This document shows, one piece after another, positions 22,573 to 30,349 of a DNA stretch of 41,530 nucleotides. The first letter of the stretch is position 1. Every line of letters starts with the position of its first letter. A program made the position numbers and the translations under genes. The notes beneath the pieces were generated by a model. It was not told the DNA's origin. It searched no databases and saw nothing but the letters and a program-made list of their open reading frames with translations. Source of the DNA: DRGT01 sp035685445 (GTDB taxonomy: Archaea > Thermoproteota > Nitrososphaeria > Nitrososphaerales > Nitrosopumilaceae); assembly GCA_035685445.1 (NCBI GenBank), contig DASSAK010000080.1, positions 1-41,530 on the forward strand. Reading direction: 5' to 3'.

Positions 22573-24342
22573 TTGAAAAAATACGAGCTGGGAGAATGGG
22601 ATCTTTCTGATTTGGTTAAAAATCCAAAAAGCCCTGCGTTTGAAAAACAAATCCAACTCGTAGAAAAAAAGGCAAAACAGTTTGAGAAAATAAAGTCAAA
22701 GCTTGATCCAAAAATGCCTCACAAAAAGTTCTTTGGCATAATTCATGACTTGGAAGAAATTGCAGAAAAAATGAGCATAGTTGGCGGATATGCTTCGCTA
22801 GCATATTCTGCAAACACACAGTCTGACGAAGCAACATCACTTTTGACCAGAATGTCAAAACTTGGTTCTGAGATTTCAAACAGAGTTTTGTTTTTTGATC
22901 TTTGGTGGAAAAGAGCCGTTGATGAAAAAAATGCAAAACGACTGATTAAAGATTCTGGTCAATATTCTCAATATCTAGCACACAAGCGCCTTTTAGCAAA
23001 ATATTCTCTGACAGAGCCAGAAGAAAGAATCATCAATACTTTGGATGTCACTGGCGTTACGGCATTAGTAAAATTGTATGATAAAATAACAAACGCGTTT
23101 GAATATCAGGTAAAAATCGGTTCAAAAATAAAAAAGATGACAAGAGAGGAATTGACCAGTCTTGTACGCAGTCCAAAATCTAAGGTTCGTGAGGATGCTT
23201 ACAAATCATTATTTTCAAAATTTAAGGAAGACAAAGGAGTTCTTGGTGAAATTTATCAAAATATTGTTCTTAACTGGAAAGATGAGGGAATCGACATTCG
23301 TGGATACCCATCACCAATAACTATGAGAAATGTTGGAAACAATGTAGACGATAAAACCATATCATCGCTTTTGGAGGTTTGTAAGAAAAATGCTCCAATT
23401 TTTCAAAAATTCTTTTTACAAAAAGCAAAGATGATTGGAATGAAAAAATTACGTAGGTACGATCTTTATGCACCATCAGTAAAAATTAAAGAAAAAAACT
23501 ATTCTTATGACAAATCTGTAAAACTTGTTTTTGATTCACTTGGAAAATTCAGTCCTAAGCTTTCAAGCTTTGCAAAAAAGGTTTTTGAAGAAAGCCACAT
23601 AGATTCATCGAATCGTCCTGGAAAACGAGATGGCGCATTTTGTAGTACCTTATCGCCAAAAATTACCCCATATGTGCTGGTAAATTTTACAGGAAAGACA
23701 AAAGATGTGTTCACTTTAGCTCATGAACTGGGCCATGCAGTACACAGTCAAGCAGCTTCTGATAAATCCATACTTGTTTCAGATGCCCCACTGCCATTGG
23801 CTGAAACTGCATCAACTTTTTCAGAATTACTACTTTATGACAACTTGGCTGATGAAATTTCTGATGATGAAAAAAGGCTGATGTTATCTGAAAAGATTGA
23901 TGATCTTTATGCATCAATTATGAGACAGGCATTTTTTACATTATTTGAGGTCGATGCGCACAAACAAATTGCAAATTCTACTACAGTTGACGAGTTGTCA
24001 AAAACCTATTTGAAAAACCTCCAAGCACAGTTTGGAAATTCTATGATTCTAACTGATGATTTTTCTTTGGAATGGTCCTGCATTCCTCACTTTTATCATA
24101 CTCCTTTCTATTGTTACGCTTATTCTTTTGGAAACCTCCTAGCACTATCGTTGTTTCAGAGATACAAAAATGAAGGAAATGATTTTGTTCCATCATATAT
24201 CAACATCTTGGCAGCAGGCGGTTCTGAAAAACCTGAGACATTATTGTCAAAGCATGGAATGGATATTCGTTCTACAAAGTTTTGGCAGGATGGTTTTGAT
24301 TACATAAAAGAACAAGTTAATTCATTATCAAAGTTGAACTAA
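22573..24342 (+). CDS. oligoendopeptidase F-type metallopeptidase (M3 family)
   Basis: 589 residues. The zinc motif HELGH is at 384-388 in LAHELGHAVHSQ, with a downstream Glu in ETASTFSELLL, as in M3/PepF peptidases. The N-terminal half is helical and typical of PepF (LGEWDLSDLV at the start). Near the C-terminus the 'FYCYAYSFGNLLALSLF' segment contributes the conserved Tyr. Length matches PepF. TTG start about 27 bases after TTTAATAG. It probably degrades cytosolic oligopeptides. Confidence 0.93.
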   Translation: MKKYELGEWDLSDLVKNPKSPAFEKQIQLVEKKAKQFEKIKSKLDPKMPHKKFFGIIHDLEEIAEKMSIVGGYASLAYSANTQSDEATSLLTRMSKLGSEISNRVLFFDLWWKRAVDEKNAKRLIKDSGQYSQYLAHKRLLAKYSLTEPEERIINTLDVTGVTALVKLYDKITNAFEYQVKIGSKIKKMTREELTSLVRSPKSKVREDAYKSLFSKFKEDKGVLGEIYQNIVLNWKDEGIDIRGYPSPITMRNVGNNVDDKTISSLLEVCKKNAPIFQKFFLQKAKMIGMKKLRRYDLYAPSVKIKEKNYSYDKSVKLVFDSLGKFSPKLSSFAKKVFEESHIDSSNRPGKRDGAFCSTLSPKITPYVLVNFTGKTKDVFTLAHELGHAVHSQAASDKSILVSDAPLPLAETASTFSELLLYDNLADEISDDEKRLMLSEKIDDLYASIMRQAFFTLFEVDAHKQIANSTTVDELSKTYLKNLQAQFGNSMILTDDFSLEWSCIPHFYHTPFYCYAYSFGNLLALSLFQRYKNEGNDFVPSYINILAAGGSEKPETLLSKHGMDIRSTKFWQDGFDYIKEQVNSLSKLN

Positions 24343-24359
24343 TTTTTTTGTAATAATAT

Positions 24360-24437
24360 GGGGCTGGCAGCCTTACGCACAGACTGCCAGTCTTTTGTTC
24401 CCCGATCGGTTTGAATCGATGTCATTGGTGACACCAA
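24360..24437. ncRNA. possible structured RNA: three consecutive hairpins
   Basis: Directly after pepF. GGGG (24360-24363)/CCCC (24400-24403) encloses CTGGCAG (24364-24370)/CTGCCAG (24384-24390). Then ATCG/CGAT (24405-24408/24417-24420), then TTGGTG-A-CACCAA (24425-24437). A T-rich bulge (TCTTTTGTT) follows the first helix, so it could also be the pepF terminator. A minus-strand TATA-like CTATAAGATTTAAAT (about 24449-24463) would suit a transcript of the other strand. The 168-base gap has no other content up to the small gene at 24511. Confidence 0.35.
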
Positions 24438-24510
24438 ATAATAGGAATTTAAATCTTATAGTCATTTGAAAAAACTTTGTAGTTATATTATACGGAGAGT
24501 AACTTATGTT

Positions 24511-24594
24511 ATGACCTATGACATTTGGATCATGGGAGCAATAGTTGCAGGAATTGTAGCATTTCTTATAGTGCGTAAAATTAAAGAGGATTAG
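24511..24594 (+). CDS. 27-residue single-helix membrane peptide
   Basis: 27 codons: MTYDIWIMGAIVAG... then VAFLIV and a basic end RKIKED, i.e. one membrane helix with a charged cytosolic tail. TATATTATA (about 24484-24492) is about 25 bases before the ATG, as for leaderless genes. This is the only support beyond composition. Comparable small membrane peptide at 32525. Confidence 0.45.
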   Translation: MTYDIWIMGAIVAGIVAFLIVRKIKED

Positions 24595-24641
24595 ACTAGT
24601 TCTTAAATTCAAGTTTTATTTAACAAAGAAAATTACAAAAA

Positions 24642-24890
24642 TTGATGATTGAAAAAGACGATGCTGTTAAAGTTGTAGAGACTGTTGCCAAAAATCTTAT
24701 CGGAGTTGGAAAAAATACTTCAAATTTTCAAAAATTACCCGATACATTTTGGGGGTATTTTGCAAAAGGACATGATCAAAAAGGAAAATTTGGCGTAATA
24801 GTGACTTATTCTGAAGATGGCTCTGACGTTGACAGGCTAATTAAGATGTATGAAGACTGGGTTTCAGAAAACAAAGCACAAAACAGCTAG
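24642..24890 (+). CDS. hypothetical soluble protein
   Basis: 82 residues (TTG 24642 or ATG 24645). An acidic-basic mix with an alpha then beta then alpha layout: VETVAKNLIGVG, GYFAKGHDQKGKFGVIVTYSEDG, then DRLIKMYEDWV. No Cys. TTTTATTTA (about 24614-24622) is an appropriate TATA box. I do not recognise it. Confidence 0.65.
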   Translation: MMIEKDDAVKVVETVAKNLIGVGKNTSNFQKLPDTFWGYFAKGHDQKGKFGVIVTYSEDGSDVDRLIKMYEDWVSENKAQNS

Positions 24891-24989
24891 AAAAATTTCA
24901 AATGTTGCTTAAAGAAATTCATGGGTTTGAAACCAGAGCAGAAAAATCATGTAGTAACATTAATAATTTCACTTTAAAACGAGCACCTT

Positions 24990-26141
24990 GTGTACAAAAT
25001 AATTGTATTAATTGCAATCATTGGACTTTCATTTTATAATATTTCAAATGTTTTTGCACAAGAGCAGACGCCTCAGCTTGCCACCTTTCAAGAAACAGCC
25101 CAAATTCTAATTGACAAGCAAATTACAAACAATGTTACAGCTTCAATAACTCTTCAAAGTACAAGTAATCAGGAAATAAGAATTCCATCAGAACTTCAAC
25201 AGCAGATTCTAGAAACTAAAAGGGTTACTGCAATAATACTAACCAGTGAAAGCCAGTGTGTGCTTGGAGTTTTTGATGAATCGTGCATTATGATAAATGT
25301 AGAAAGAGACCCAACAGTTAGAGGGATTGTAGAAATTCAAGAGGGCGCAAAAGAGATAGGCAATTCACTAATTGACAGCATCAATGAAGTGTTTGATACC
25401 AATGCAAAGTTTCATTCTGTGTATATTCACCCAAGTGATGAAGCTAATCAAGCATTAGATACTTCTGGAGTTGTTTCAGGAAAAGGAACCGTATCTGCAG
25501 TTTACACAATGCCTCAAGAAGATTCTGAATCAATGTATTCAAAAATTTCTGCATTGCTAATTCCAAAAGTCATCAGAGATTCTGGTGGATTTTATGAAAC
25601 TGCATTGAATCTATCCTCAGAAGAAAGTTCGGCAATAACATTTTCAATTATTCCAAGAGAAAATTCATTTCTTTACCAGCTAAAACTTTCAGCATTTTAT
25701 TCAGGGGCTGAAAACATTGATGTTATTAGCCCATTAGAATTTTTAAAAACAGAGTCGCTTCAGAGATCAAATTATTTTGCAAATGGGTTTTATCCTCTAA
25801 ATTCTATTTTGAATGTAGTAATTTTATCATCAGAGCCCACTAATGTTAATGAAGTTAGAGCGGAAATAATTCCAACGCAAGAAATCGGTGGTGAAAAAAT
25901 TCCCACAGATCTTTCAATTAGTGGATGGGTTTTTGATCCAGAATCAGGAAACATGATTGATGGAAAATATCTATTTGGTCAAGAATTTTCTGTTGCTAAA
26001 AATGATTTACTGTTTTCTATAGGCTCTGCAAGTATTGTTCAAGGTTTGGAGCTTGATGAATCAATAATTGTTATAATTATTGTAATCGCTGCAGGATCTG
26101 CTGCAATATTTTTCTTTAAAGGATTCAAAAAGAAAGTTTAG
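24990..26141 (+). CDS. secreted, C-terminally anchored membrane protein of unknown function
   Basis: 383 residues. The signal peptide is residues 1-23 (hydrophobic, ending NVFAQEQ). The large external region of about 330 residues is beta-rich, with one Cys pair (SQCVLGVFDESC). One C-terminal helix (about 356-376, SIIVIIIVIAAGSAAIFFF) is followed by KGFKKKV. GTG start about 28 bases after ATTAATAAT. The 3' end overlaps the arginine decarboxylase gene by 4 bases, convergently. Probably a surface protein; no domain recognised. Confidence 0.78.
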   Translation: MYKIIVLIAIIGLSFYNISNVFAQEQTPQLATFQETAQILIDKQITNNVTASITLQSTSNQEIRIPSELQQQILETKRVTAIILTSESQCVLGVFDESCIMINVERDPTVRGIVEIQEGAKEIGNSLIDSINEVFDTNAKFHSVYIHPSDEANQALDTSGVVSGKGTVSAVYTMPQEDSESMYSKISALLIPKVIRDSGGFYETALNLSSEESSAITFSIIPRENSFLYQLKLSAFYSGAENIDVISPLEFLKTESLQRSNYFANGFYPLNSILNVVILSSEPTNVNEVRAEIIPTQEIGGEKIPTDLSISGWVFDPESGNMIDGKYLFGQEFSVAKNDLLFSIGSASIVQGLELDESIIVIIIVIAAGSAAIFFFKGFKKKV

Positions 26142-26689
26142 ACAAGCAATACTGCAGCAGCAAAGACTGTTGTCCACTTTCCATCTTTATTACCAATTGC
26201 GGTTTGTGTTATATTGGAAGTTTTGTAAATCTCTCCAGAAATGTTCCATTGTTGTCGTTTTTCATCCCAGCTTTTGTCAAGATCAAAAGGAATTCCCAAT
26301 GAGGATGCAAGCATTTGTGCGGCAATGTCTTCTGCATAATCACCTGCTTGTTTTTCTGTTTGCCCATACGAATCGTATTCAGAAAGATATCCATAGCGGG
26401 TAGTATCTTTTGGTTGAGCAATGCCAACTGAAGCTGCACAAAGTCTGTGCGGTTCGTTTGTTTGATTTCTAGAATAAATCGTAAAAAGAATTTGTCCTGG
26501 ATTAATTAGGCTCAGGCCTTCTTTTCTTGAAACTAGTTTTGCTCCAGGTGGAAAAATACTTGAGATTAAAACAAGGTTTGTTCCAGCAATTCCGGCATCT
26601 CGTAATGCATATTCAAAACTGGTTAATCTATCGTCGTGAACACCCTTTCCTTTTGTAAGAAATAATTTTTTTGGAACAAGATCTAACAT
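26138..26689 (-). CDS. pdaD: pyruvoyl-dependent arginine decarboxylase
   Basis: 183 residues, slightly longer than the M. jannaschii enzyme (165). It self-cleaves between Ser43 and Ser44 in NLVLISSIFPPGA, giving the pyruvoyl cofactor on the new N-terminus. Also visible are FFLTKGKGVHDD-like N-terminal residues (LFLTKGKGVHDDRLTSFE) and HRLCAASVGIAQP. It converts arginine to agmatine, the archaeal entry to polyamines and to hypusine precursors. Minus-strand ATATAAATAA lies about 27 bases before the ATG. Confidence 0.92.
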   Translation of the reverse strand: MLDLVPKKLFLTKGKGVHDDRLTSFEYALRDAGIAGTNLVLISSIFPPGAKLVSRKEGLSLINPGQILFTIYSRNQTNEPHRLCAASVGIAQPKDTTRYGYLSEYDSYGQTEKQAGDYAEDIAAQMLASSLGIPFDLDKSWDEKRQQWNISGEIYKTSNITQTAIGNKDGKWTTVFAAAVLLV

Positions 26690-26744
26690 TTCTTCATTCT
26701 TTGAATTTGACTAATTATTTATATTTTGAGAAAAGATGTCTATT

Positions 26745-27209
26745 CTAATCAAGTTGTTTTAGGAATTCAGAAATTTCTTTTCCATGATTTTCAACATCAA
26801 TATCTCTAAAGATTTTTCTGATAATCCCTTTCTTGTCAACCACAAATGTCGAACGCTTTGCTAAACCAGCAATGTTCAGACCGGCATATTTTTTGCACGT
26901 GTCTTTGCTTGTATCACTAAGATGCTGATATGGAATTTCATACTCTTCAACAAATTTTTTTTGTGCCTCAACAGTGTCAATTGAAATAGCAAACAAAACA
27001 GAATCAGTGGCCAAAATTTCAGGATATGCAGAAATCACACTTTTGGCCATTTTGAATACCTTTTTTGATGGGCATGCAAAAAGATGGTTTTTTGGGTAAA
27101 AACACAGTACTACATTTTTTTTATCCCTAAATGAATTCAAAGTAATCTTGCTTCCATCATGTGCTGTTAGTTCAAAATTTGGTGCCTCATCGCCCTCTTG
27201 CATGTTCAC
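26745..27209 (-). CDS. Bcp-type peroxiredoxin with an altered active-site loop
   Basis: 154 residues, AhpC/TSA fold: GDEAPNFELTAHDGS, VVLCFYPK, then the peroxidatic region HLFACPSK. The canonical loop is PKDDTPGC with a catalytic Thr three residues before the Cys; here the Thr position is Leu43 and the Cys is Cys46. The usual resolving Cys five residues later is absent. The rest (VLFAISIDTVEAQKKFVEEYEIPYQHLSD, RSTFVVDKKGIIRKIF) is normal. It would act as a 1-Cys enzyme if active. Confidence 0.85.
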   Translation of the reverse strand: MNMQEGDEAPNFELTAHDGSKITLNSFRDKKNVVLCFYPKNHLFACPSKKVFKMAKSVISAYPEILATDSVLFAISIDTVEAQKKFVEEYEIPYQHLSDTSKDTCKKYAGLNIAGLAKRSTFVVDKKGIIRKIFRDIDVENHGKEISEFLKQLD

Positions 27210-27301
27210 TATTGTTCTATCAGACTATATAACACGTGACTCAGATGTTCATACAAATTCTAACTAGAATATTTATAGAATAATACAGATGTCTTATTAA
27301 T

Positions 27302-27850
27302 TTGGAATTAGAATTTTTTCAGTCTGATGGTTTTGTAATTGGTTATTATGTTTTAACAGTTGCTGCATCTCTTGCCCTAGTTAAGGAAACAAAAAAACGA
27401 ATAGTTGATTTAAAAAAAGGCCTTCATTCAATGAAGTACGCACCAATTGCGTATGGAATTCTTTTTGCATACATATTTTTGGCGTTTGAATATGTTGATC
27501 AAATTCCAATTCTGAATTGGAGTTGGCTAGGATACAACATTGCGTTTGGTCCGTTTGCAGACCAAGGGTTTTGGGGCATAGTTCCATTTGTTCCACTATT
27601 AGTGTACATGTTTATTCACATCAATTATGTGGAAGAGCTCTATTTTAGAAAATCAAAAAAGATGGTTGTAGTGTGGGCTTTGATTCACATTGCAATGGGG
27701 ATAAAGATTCACATGGCTTTGTTGTTGTTGCCAATTGGATTTTTGTTCAAATACATTTATGATAAAAAAGGCATCGAGCATTCTTATGCAATGCACTTTG
27801 CAACAAATGTGTTAATTGTAATATCGTTATTTTTTTCGTTTCTTTCTTGA
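27302..27850 (+). CDS. CPBP-family intramembrane protease (CAAX protease-like)
   Basis: 182 residues with five or six membrane helices. The three CPBP motifs are present: E111-E112-x3-R116 (EELYFR), W125-x3-H129 (WALIH, a variant of F-x3-H) and H165-x3-N169 (HFATN). These are the catalytic residues of the Rce1/Abi group. TTG start about 27 bases after ATTTATAGA. Substrate unknown; family members process prenylated proteins, peptides or regulators in the membrane. Confidence 0.78.
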   Translation: MELEFFQSDGFVIGYYVLTVAASLALVKETKKRIVDLKKGLHSMKYAPIAYGILFAYIFLAFEYVDQIPILNWSWLGYNIAFGPFADQGFWGIVPFVPLLVYMFIHINYVEELYFRKSKKMVVVWALIHIAMGIKIHMALLLLPIGFLFKYIYDKKGIEHSYAMHFATNVLIVISLFFSFLS

Positions 27851-28063
27851 TTCACGCGGCTCTCGTGTTAGAAATATCCAACCCACTAGACCACCTAAAC
27901 ACAAATTGATCACTCCCATGACTGTCATCATGAAATTGGGTTGAGGGGCAACGATTCCGTTTCCTATAAGAATTCCAATAATTCCTGCGCCAAAAAATAG
28001 AGCCATCAAAACTTTGAGTTTTTTTGCGGGCAGGTTCTTGAACTTCATCGTCGATTTGCTCAA
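27827..28063 (-). CDS. small two-helix membrane protein
   Basis: 78 residues (or 73 from a second ATG at 28048). Two hydrophobic helices (about 17-35 and 44-66) are separated by a short loop (APQPNF). The C-terminus is strongly basic and charged (TREPRESRKKRKK). The coding ends overlap the CPBP gene by 24 bases, convergent. Unknown function. Confidence 0.6.
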   Translation of the reverse strand: MSKSTMKFKNLPAKKLKVLMALFFGAGIIGILIGNGIVAPQPNFMMTVMGVINLCLGGLVGWIFLTREPRESRKKRKK

Positions 28064-28156
28064 GATTGGACTTTATTAAAAATTGACGGTGATTTTGAAA
28101 ATGTAATCATCTACAAGATAACACTTTAAACCATCCAAATTTTCATTTTACGTCGT

Positions 28157-28231
28157 GCCAATGTAGCTCAGCCTGGCTAGAGCATTCGCCTTGTAAGCGA
28201 AAGGTCGAGGGTCCAAATCCCTCCATTGGCT
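28157..28231 (+). tRNA. tRNA-Thr(TGT)
   Basis: 75 nt without an encoded CCA. Acceptor GCCAATG/CATTGGC, D-arm GCTC/GAGC, anticodon stem TTCGC/GCGAA with loop CTTGTAA (anticodon TGT), T-arm GAGGG/CCCTC with loop TCCAAAT, discriminator T, as usual for archaeal tRNA-Thr. No intron. CTTTAAACC (28126-28134) is about 26 bases upstream. Confidence 0.95.
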
Positions 28232-28307
28232 CACTTCTAACATAATAGCTAACTAATTTTTAACAATGATTTATTAGGCCTTAAAATGGCTTGTTAATTA
28301 TCGGAAT

Positions 28308-28365
28308 AATGACGGAGCTAGCAATGAGCTTTTTCTGTCATTGCTAAGAGCGAAAAAATAATGAC
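28308..28365 (+). promoter_or_regulatory. possible switching 5' leader of the DEAD-box helicase gene
   Basis: TAGCAATGA (28319-28327) and TCATTGCTA (28338-28346) form a 9-bp hairpin. The same 3' arm contains GTCATT (28337-28342), which can instead pair with AATGAC at 28308-28313 or with AATGAC at 28360-28365, which spans the ATG. CTTAAAAT (about 28280-28287) would start transcription near 28308. So the start codon could be hidden or free, depending on which helix forms. Confidence 0.45.
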
Positions 28366-29734
28366 AACGTTTGAACAATTAGGTATTAAAAATTCCATTT
28401 TAGATGGATTAAAGGAAGTTGGATTTTCTGAAGCTTTTCCTATTCAAGAGGCCGCAATTCCAGTTTTACTAACAAGAAGAGATGTAGTAGGTCAAGCCCA
28501 TACAGGTTCTGGAAAGACTGCAGCATTTGCATTACCAATGCTACAAGAGATTACACCAAAAAAAGGAATTCAAGGTCTTGTTGTAGCTCCAACAAGAGAG
28601 CTTGCAATGCAAATTTCAGAAGAGATTAGAAAGTTTGGCAAGCATACTGGAATCAGAGTAGCTACGATTTATGGCGGTCAGGGAATGGGAACGCAACTTG
28701 AAGCATTATCAAGAGGAGTCGAAATTCTTGTTGCAACTCCAGGCAGACTAATTGATCATATGAAAAGAGGTTCGATAAAGCTTGATAATATAAAACACGT
28801 TGTTCTTGATGAAGCAGATACCATGTTAGACATGGGATTCATTGACGATATTCAATTCATTTTAGAGCTTACACCAGAAAACAAGGTCATGTCACTATTT
28901 TCAGCAACAATGCCAACTGAAATTCTAAGATTATCAGAGGACTATTTGAGAAATCCAAAACACTTTCTTTTGGATGCTGATGACCTAAGCGGCGAGGGAA
29001 TAGACCAATCATATTTAGTAATTAAAGACAGGGATAAGCTTTCACACCTTGTGAATTTCATTAATCAAAATAAAACAGGCCAGACAATTGTATTCTGCTC
29101 TACAAAAAATAGAACAAGAGATGTTGCCAGAATGCTGCGAAGTAAATTCAATGTTGTAGTTATTGAAGGCGACATGTCACAGCATAAAAGAGAAATGTCA
29201 ATGTCCAAGTTCAGAACTGGAAAGGCAGACATTTTAGTGGCAACAGATGTTGCTGCTAGAGGAATCGATGTTCCACAAGTGGCTCTTGTTGTAAATTACG
29301 ATATTCCAAATCAAGAGATGGTTTACTTTCATAGAATTGGAAGAACTGCAAGGGCAGGTGCAAAAGGAAGGGCAATCACACTCGTTTCTTATTCATCTTT
29401 AGGAGATTTCAACCTGATCAAGCGACAAGTAAAGGTAGAGATGACTGATTTGAATAAAGAGATGGGAATAGAGATTAGAATTCCAGACCCATTGAAAAGA
29501 GAAGTTCCACAAAGAAGGTATGGAGGATACTCTAGAGGATTTCAAGGTAGAGGTCCTCGTTCAAATTACCACAGGGGGTCTCGTTCAAGTTATCAAAGCA
29601 GGGGTCCTCGTTCTGGGGGTAGAAAAGAATCGGGAAGAAGAACTGATGCAAGAGATGAACGAGGGTTTGGTGGAAAGAAGCGCTCTGGCAAACAATATGG
29701 AAAAAAGTATTACGGTCTGCGCAGCAGATGGTAA
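28361..29734 (+). CDS. DEAD-box RNA helicase with an Arg/Gly-rich tail
   Basis: 457 residues. Domain 1: Q motif with Gln29, AHTGSGKT (46-53), PTRELAMQ, VATPGR, LDEAD near 150 and SAT near 178. Domain 2: IVFCSTKNR, ATDVAARGIDVP and HRIGRTARAG. From about residue 385 the tail is Arg/Gly/Ser-rich (RRYGGYSRG, RGPRSNYHRGS and similar repeats), likely to bind RNA, as in cold-shock helicases. Role: RNA unwinding in ribosome assembly or mRNA decay, perhaps cold-related. Leader structure: see the preceding regulatory entry. Confidence 0.95.
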   Translation: MTTFEQLGIKNSILDGLKEVGFSEAFPIQEAAIPVLLTRRDVVGQAHTGSGKTAAFALPMLQEITPKKGIQGLVVAPTRELAMQISEEIRKFGKHTGIRVATIYGGQGMGTQLEALSRGVEILVATPGRLIDHMKRGSIKLDNIKHVVLDEADTMLDMGFIDDIQFILELTPENKVMSLFSATMPTEILRLSEDYLRNPKHFLLDADDLSGEGIDQSYLVIKDRDKLSHLVNFINQNKTGQTIVFCSTKNRTRDVARMLRSKFNVVVIEGDMSQHKREMSMSKFRTGKADILVATDVAARGIDVPQVALVVNYDIPNQEMVYFHRIGRTARAGAKGRAITLVSYSSLGDFNLIKRQVKVEMTDLNKEMGIEIRIPDPLKREVPQRRYGGYSRGFQGRGPRSNYHRGSRSSYQSRGPRSGGRKESGRRTDARDERGFGGKKRSGKQYGKKYYGLRSRW

Positions 29735-29789
29735 AATAAATTTTAAAACTTAAAGACTAGTTTCAATAAAACAGTAATCAGAAAAAATA

Positions 29790-30026
29790 ATGCATGTTGG
29801 ATATATTTTATTGAATTGTGATCTTGGATCAGAAGAATATATTGTTGAAGAGCTCAAACAAATTTCTGAAGTAAAAAATGCGTATCTTACTTTTGGTGCG
29901 TATGATGTAATAGCAGAGGTTCATGCAAATTCTCAAGAGGATTTTGAAAAAACAGTATCGTCAAAAATTAGAAAGCTGGCCAGAGTCGTCAGCACTATGA
30001 CCCTAAGTGTAATAAACCCCGAATGA
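29790..30026 (+). CDS. stand-alone Lrp/AsnC effector-binding (RAM) domain protein, paralog of 750-992
   Basis: 78 residues, effector domain only: MHVGYILLNCDLGSE, then EELKQISEVKNAYLTFGAYDVIAEVHA and a terminal strand VVSTMTLSVI. It matches the copy at 750 in length and landmarks. It sits directly after the helicase gene. It may bind an amino acid and oligomerise, with or without a DNA-binding partner. Confidence 0.88.
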   Translation: MHVGYILLNCDLGSEEYIVEELKQISEVKNAYLTFGAYDVIAEVHANSQEDFEKTVSSKIRKLARVVSTMTLSVINPE

Positions 30027-30059
30027 TTGTTATATCCGAATCTCAAGATTTGGTTGAAA

Positions 30060-30347
30060 ATGGAAAAAATCGAGTATGAGGGAACCGTTTGGGCAATTAA
30101 TCACAATAATCCAGAAGAGCTTGTTGCGCACTGTATTAAGAAACTGCAAGATTATGGAATTAAAAAAGAAGACATTGTACTCACTGATGCTCCAGACAAT
30201 GTCAAAGTTGGGGCAATAATTGTTGAGATTTGGCCGCATCATCTTGATGTTGGCAGAGTTAGAACAATTAGAAATGAGTCATTTATCAGCGGAACAGTTA
30301 CAACGATTGAACTAAAAACTGATGCAGAGGGAAATTACATCGGTTAA
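30060..30347 (+). CDS. hypothetical protein, soluble
   Basis: 95 residues from ATG 30060; a TTG at 30027 is possible but TTATATCC (30029-30036) is a TATA box 27 bases before 30060. Features: MEKIEYEGTVWAINHNNPEELV, an acidic loop, VGAIIVEIWPHHLDVGRVRTIRN, with two adjacent His. I do not recognise the family. Confidence 0.68.
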   Translation: MEKIEYEGTVWAINHNNPEELVAHCIKKLQDYGIKKEDIVLTDAPDNVKVGAIIVEIWPHHLDVGRVRTIRNESFISGTVTTIELKTDAEGNYIG

Positions 30348-30349
30348 TT

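Noticed and set aside
24404..24421. GGTTTGAATC resembling a tRNA T-loop
   Set aside because: The flanking bases do not form a 5-bp T-stem on either strand and no acceptor or anticodon arm exists.
24902..25039. 45-codon plus frame with a Cys-x4-Cys-x2-Cys-x-His end
   Set aside because: It runs into the signal peptide of the secreted protein at 24990 in another frame; its Cys cluster is a by-product of that region.
29500..29720. Repeats in the helicase tail as a mobile or CRISPR repeat
   Set aside because: They encode Arg/Gly-rich peptide repeats in frame with the helicase and lack regular spacers.
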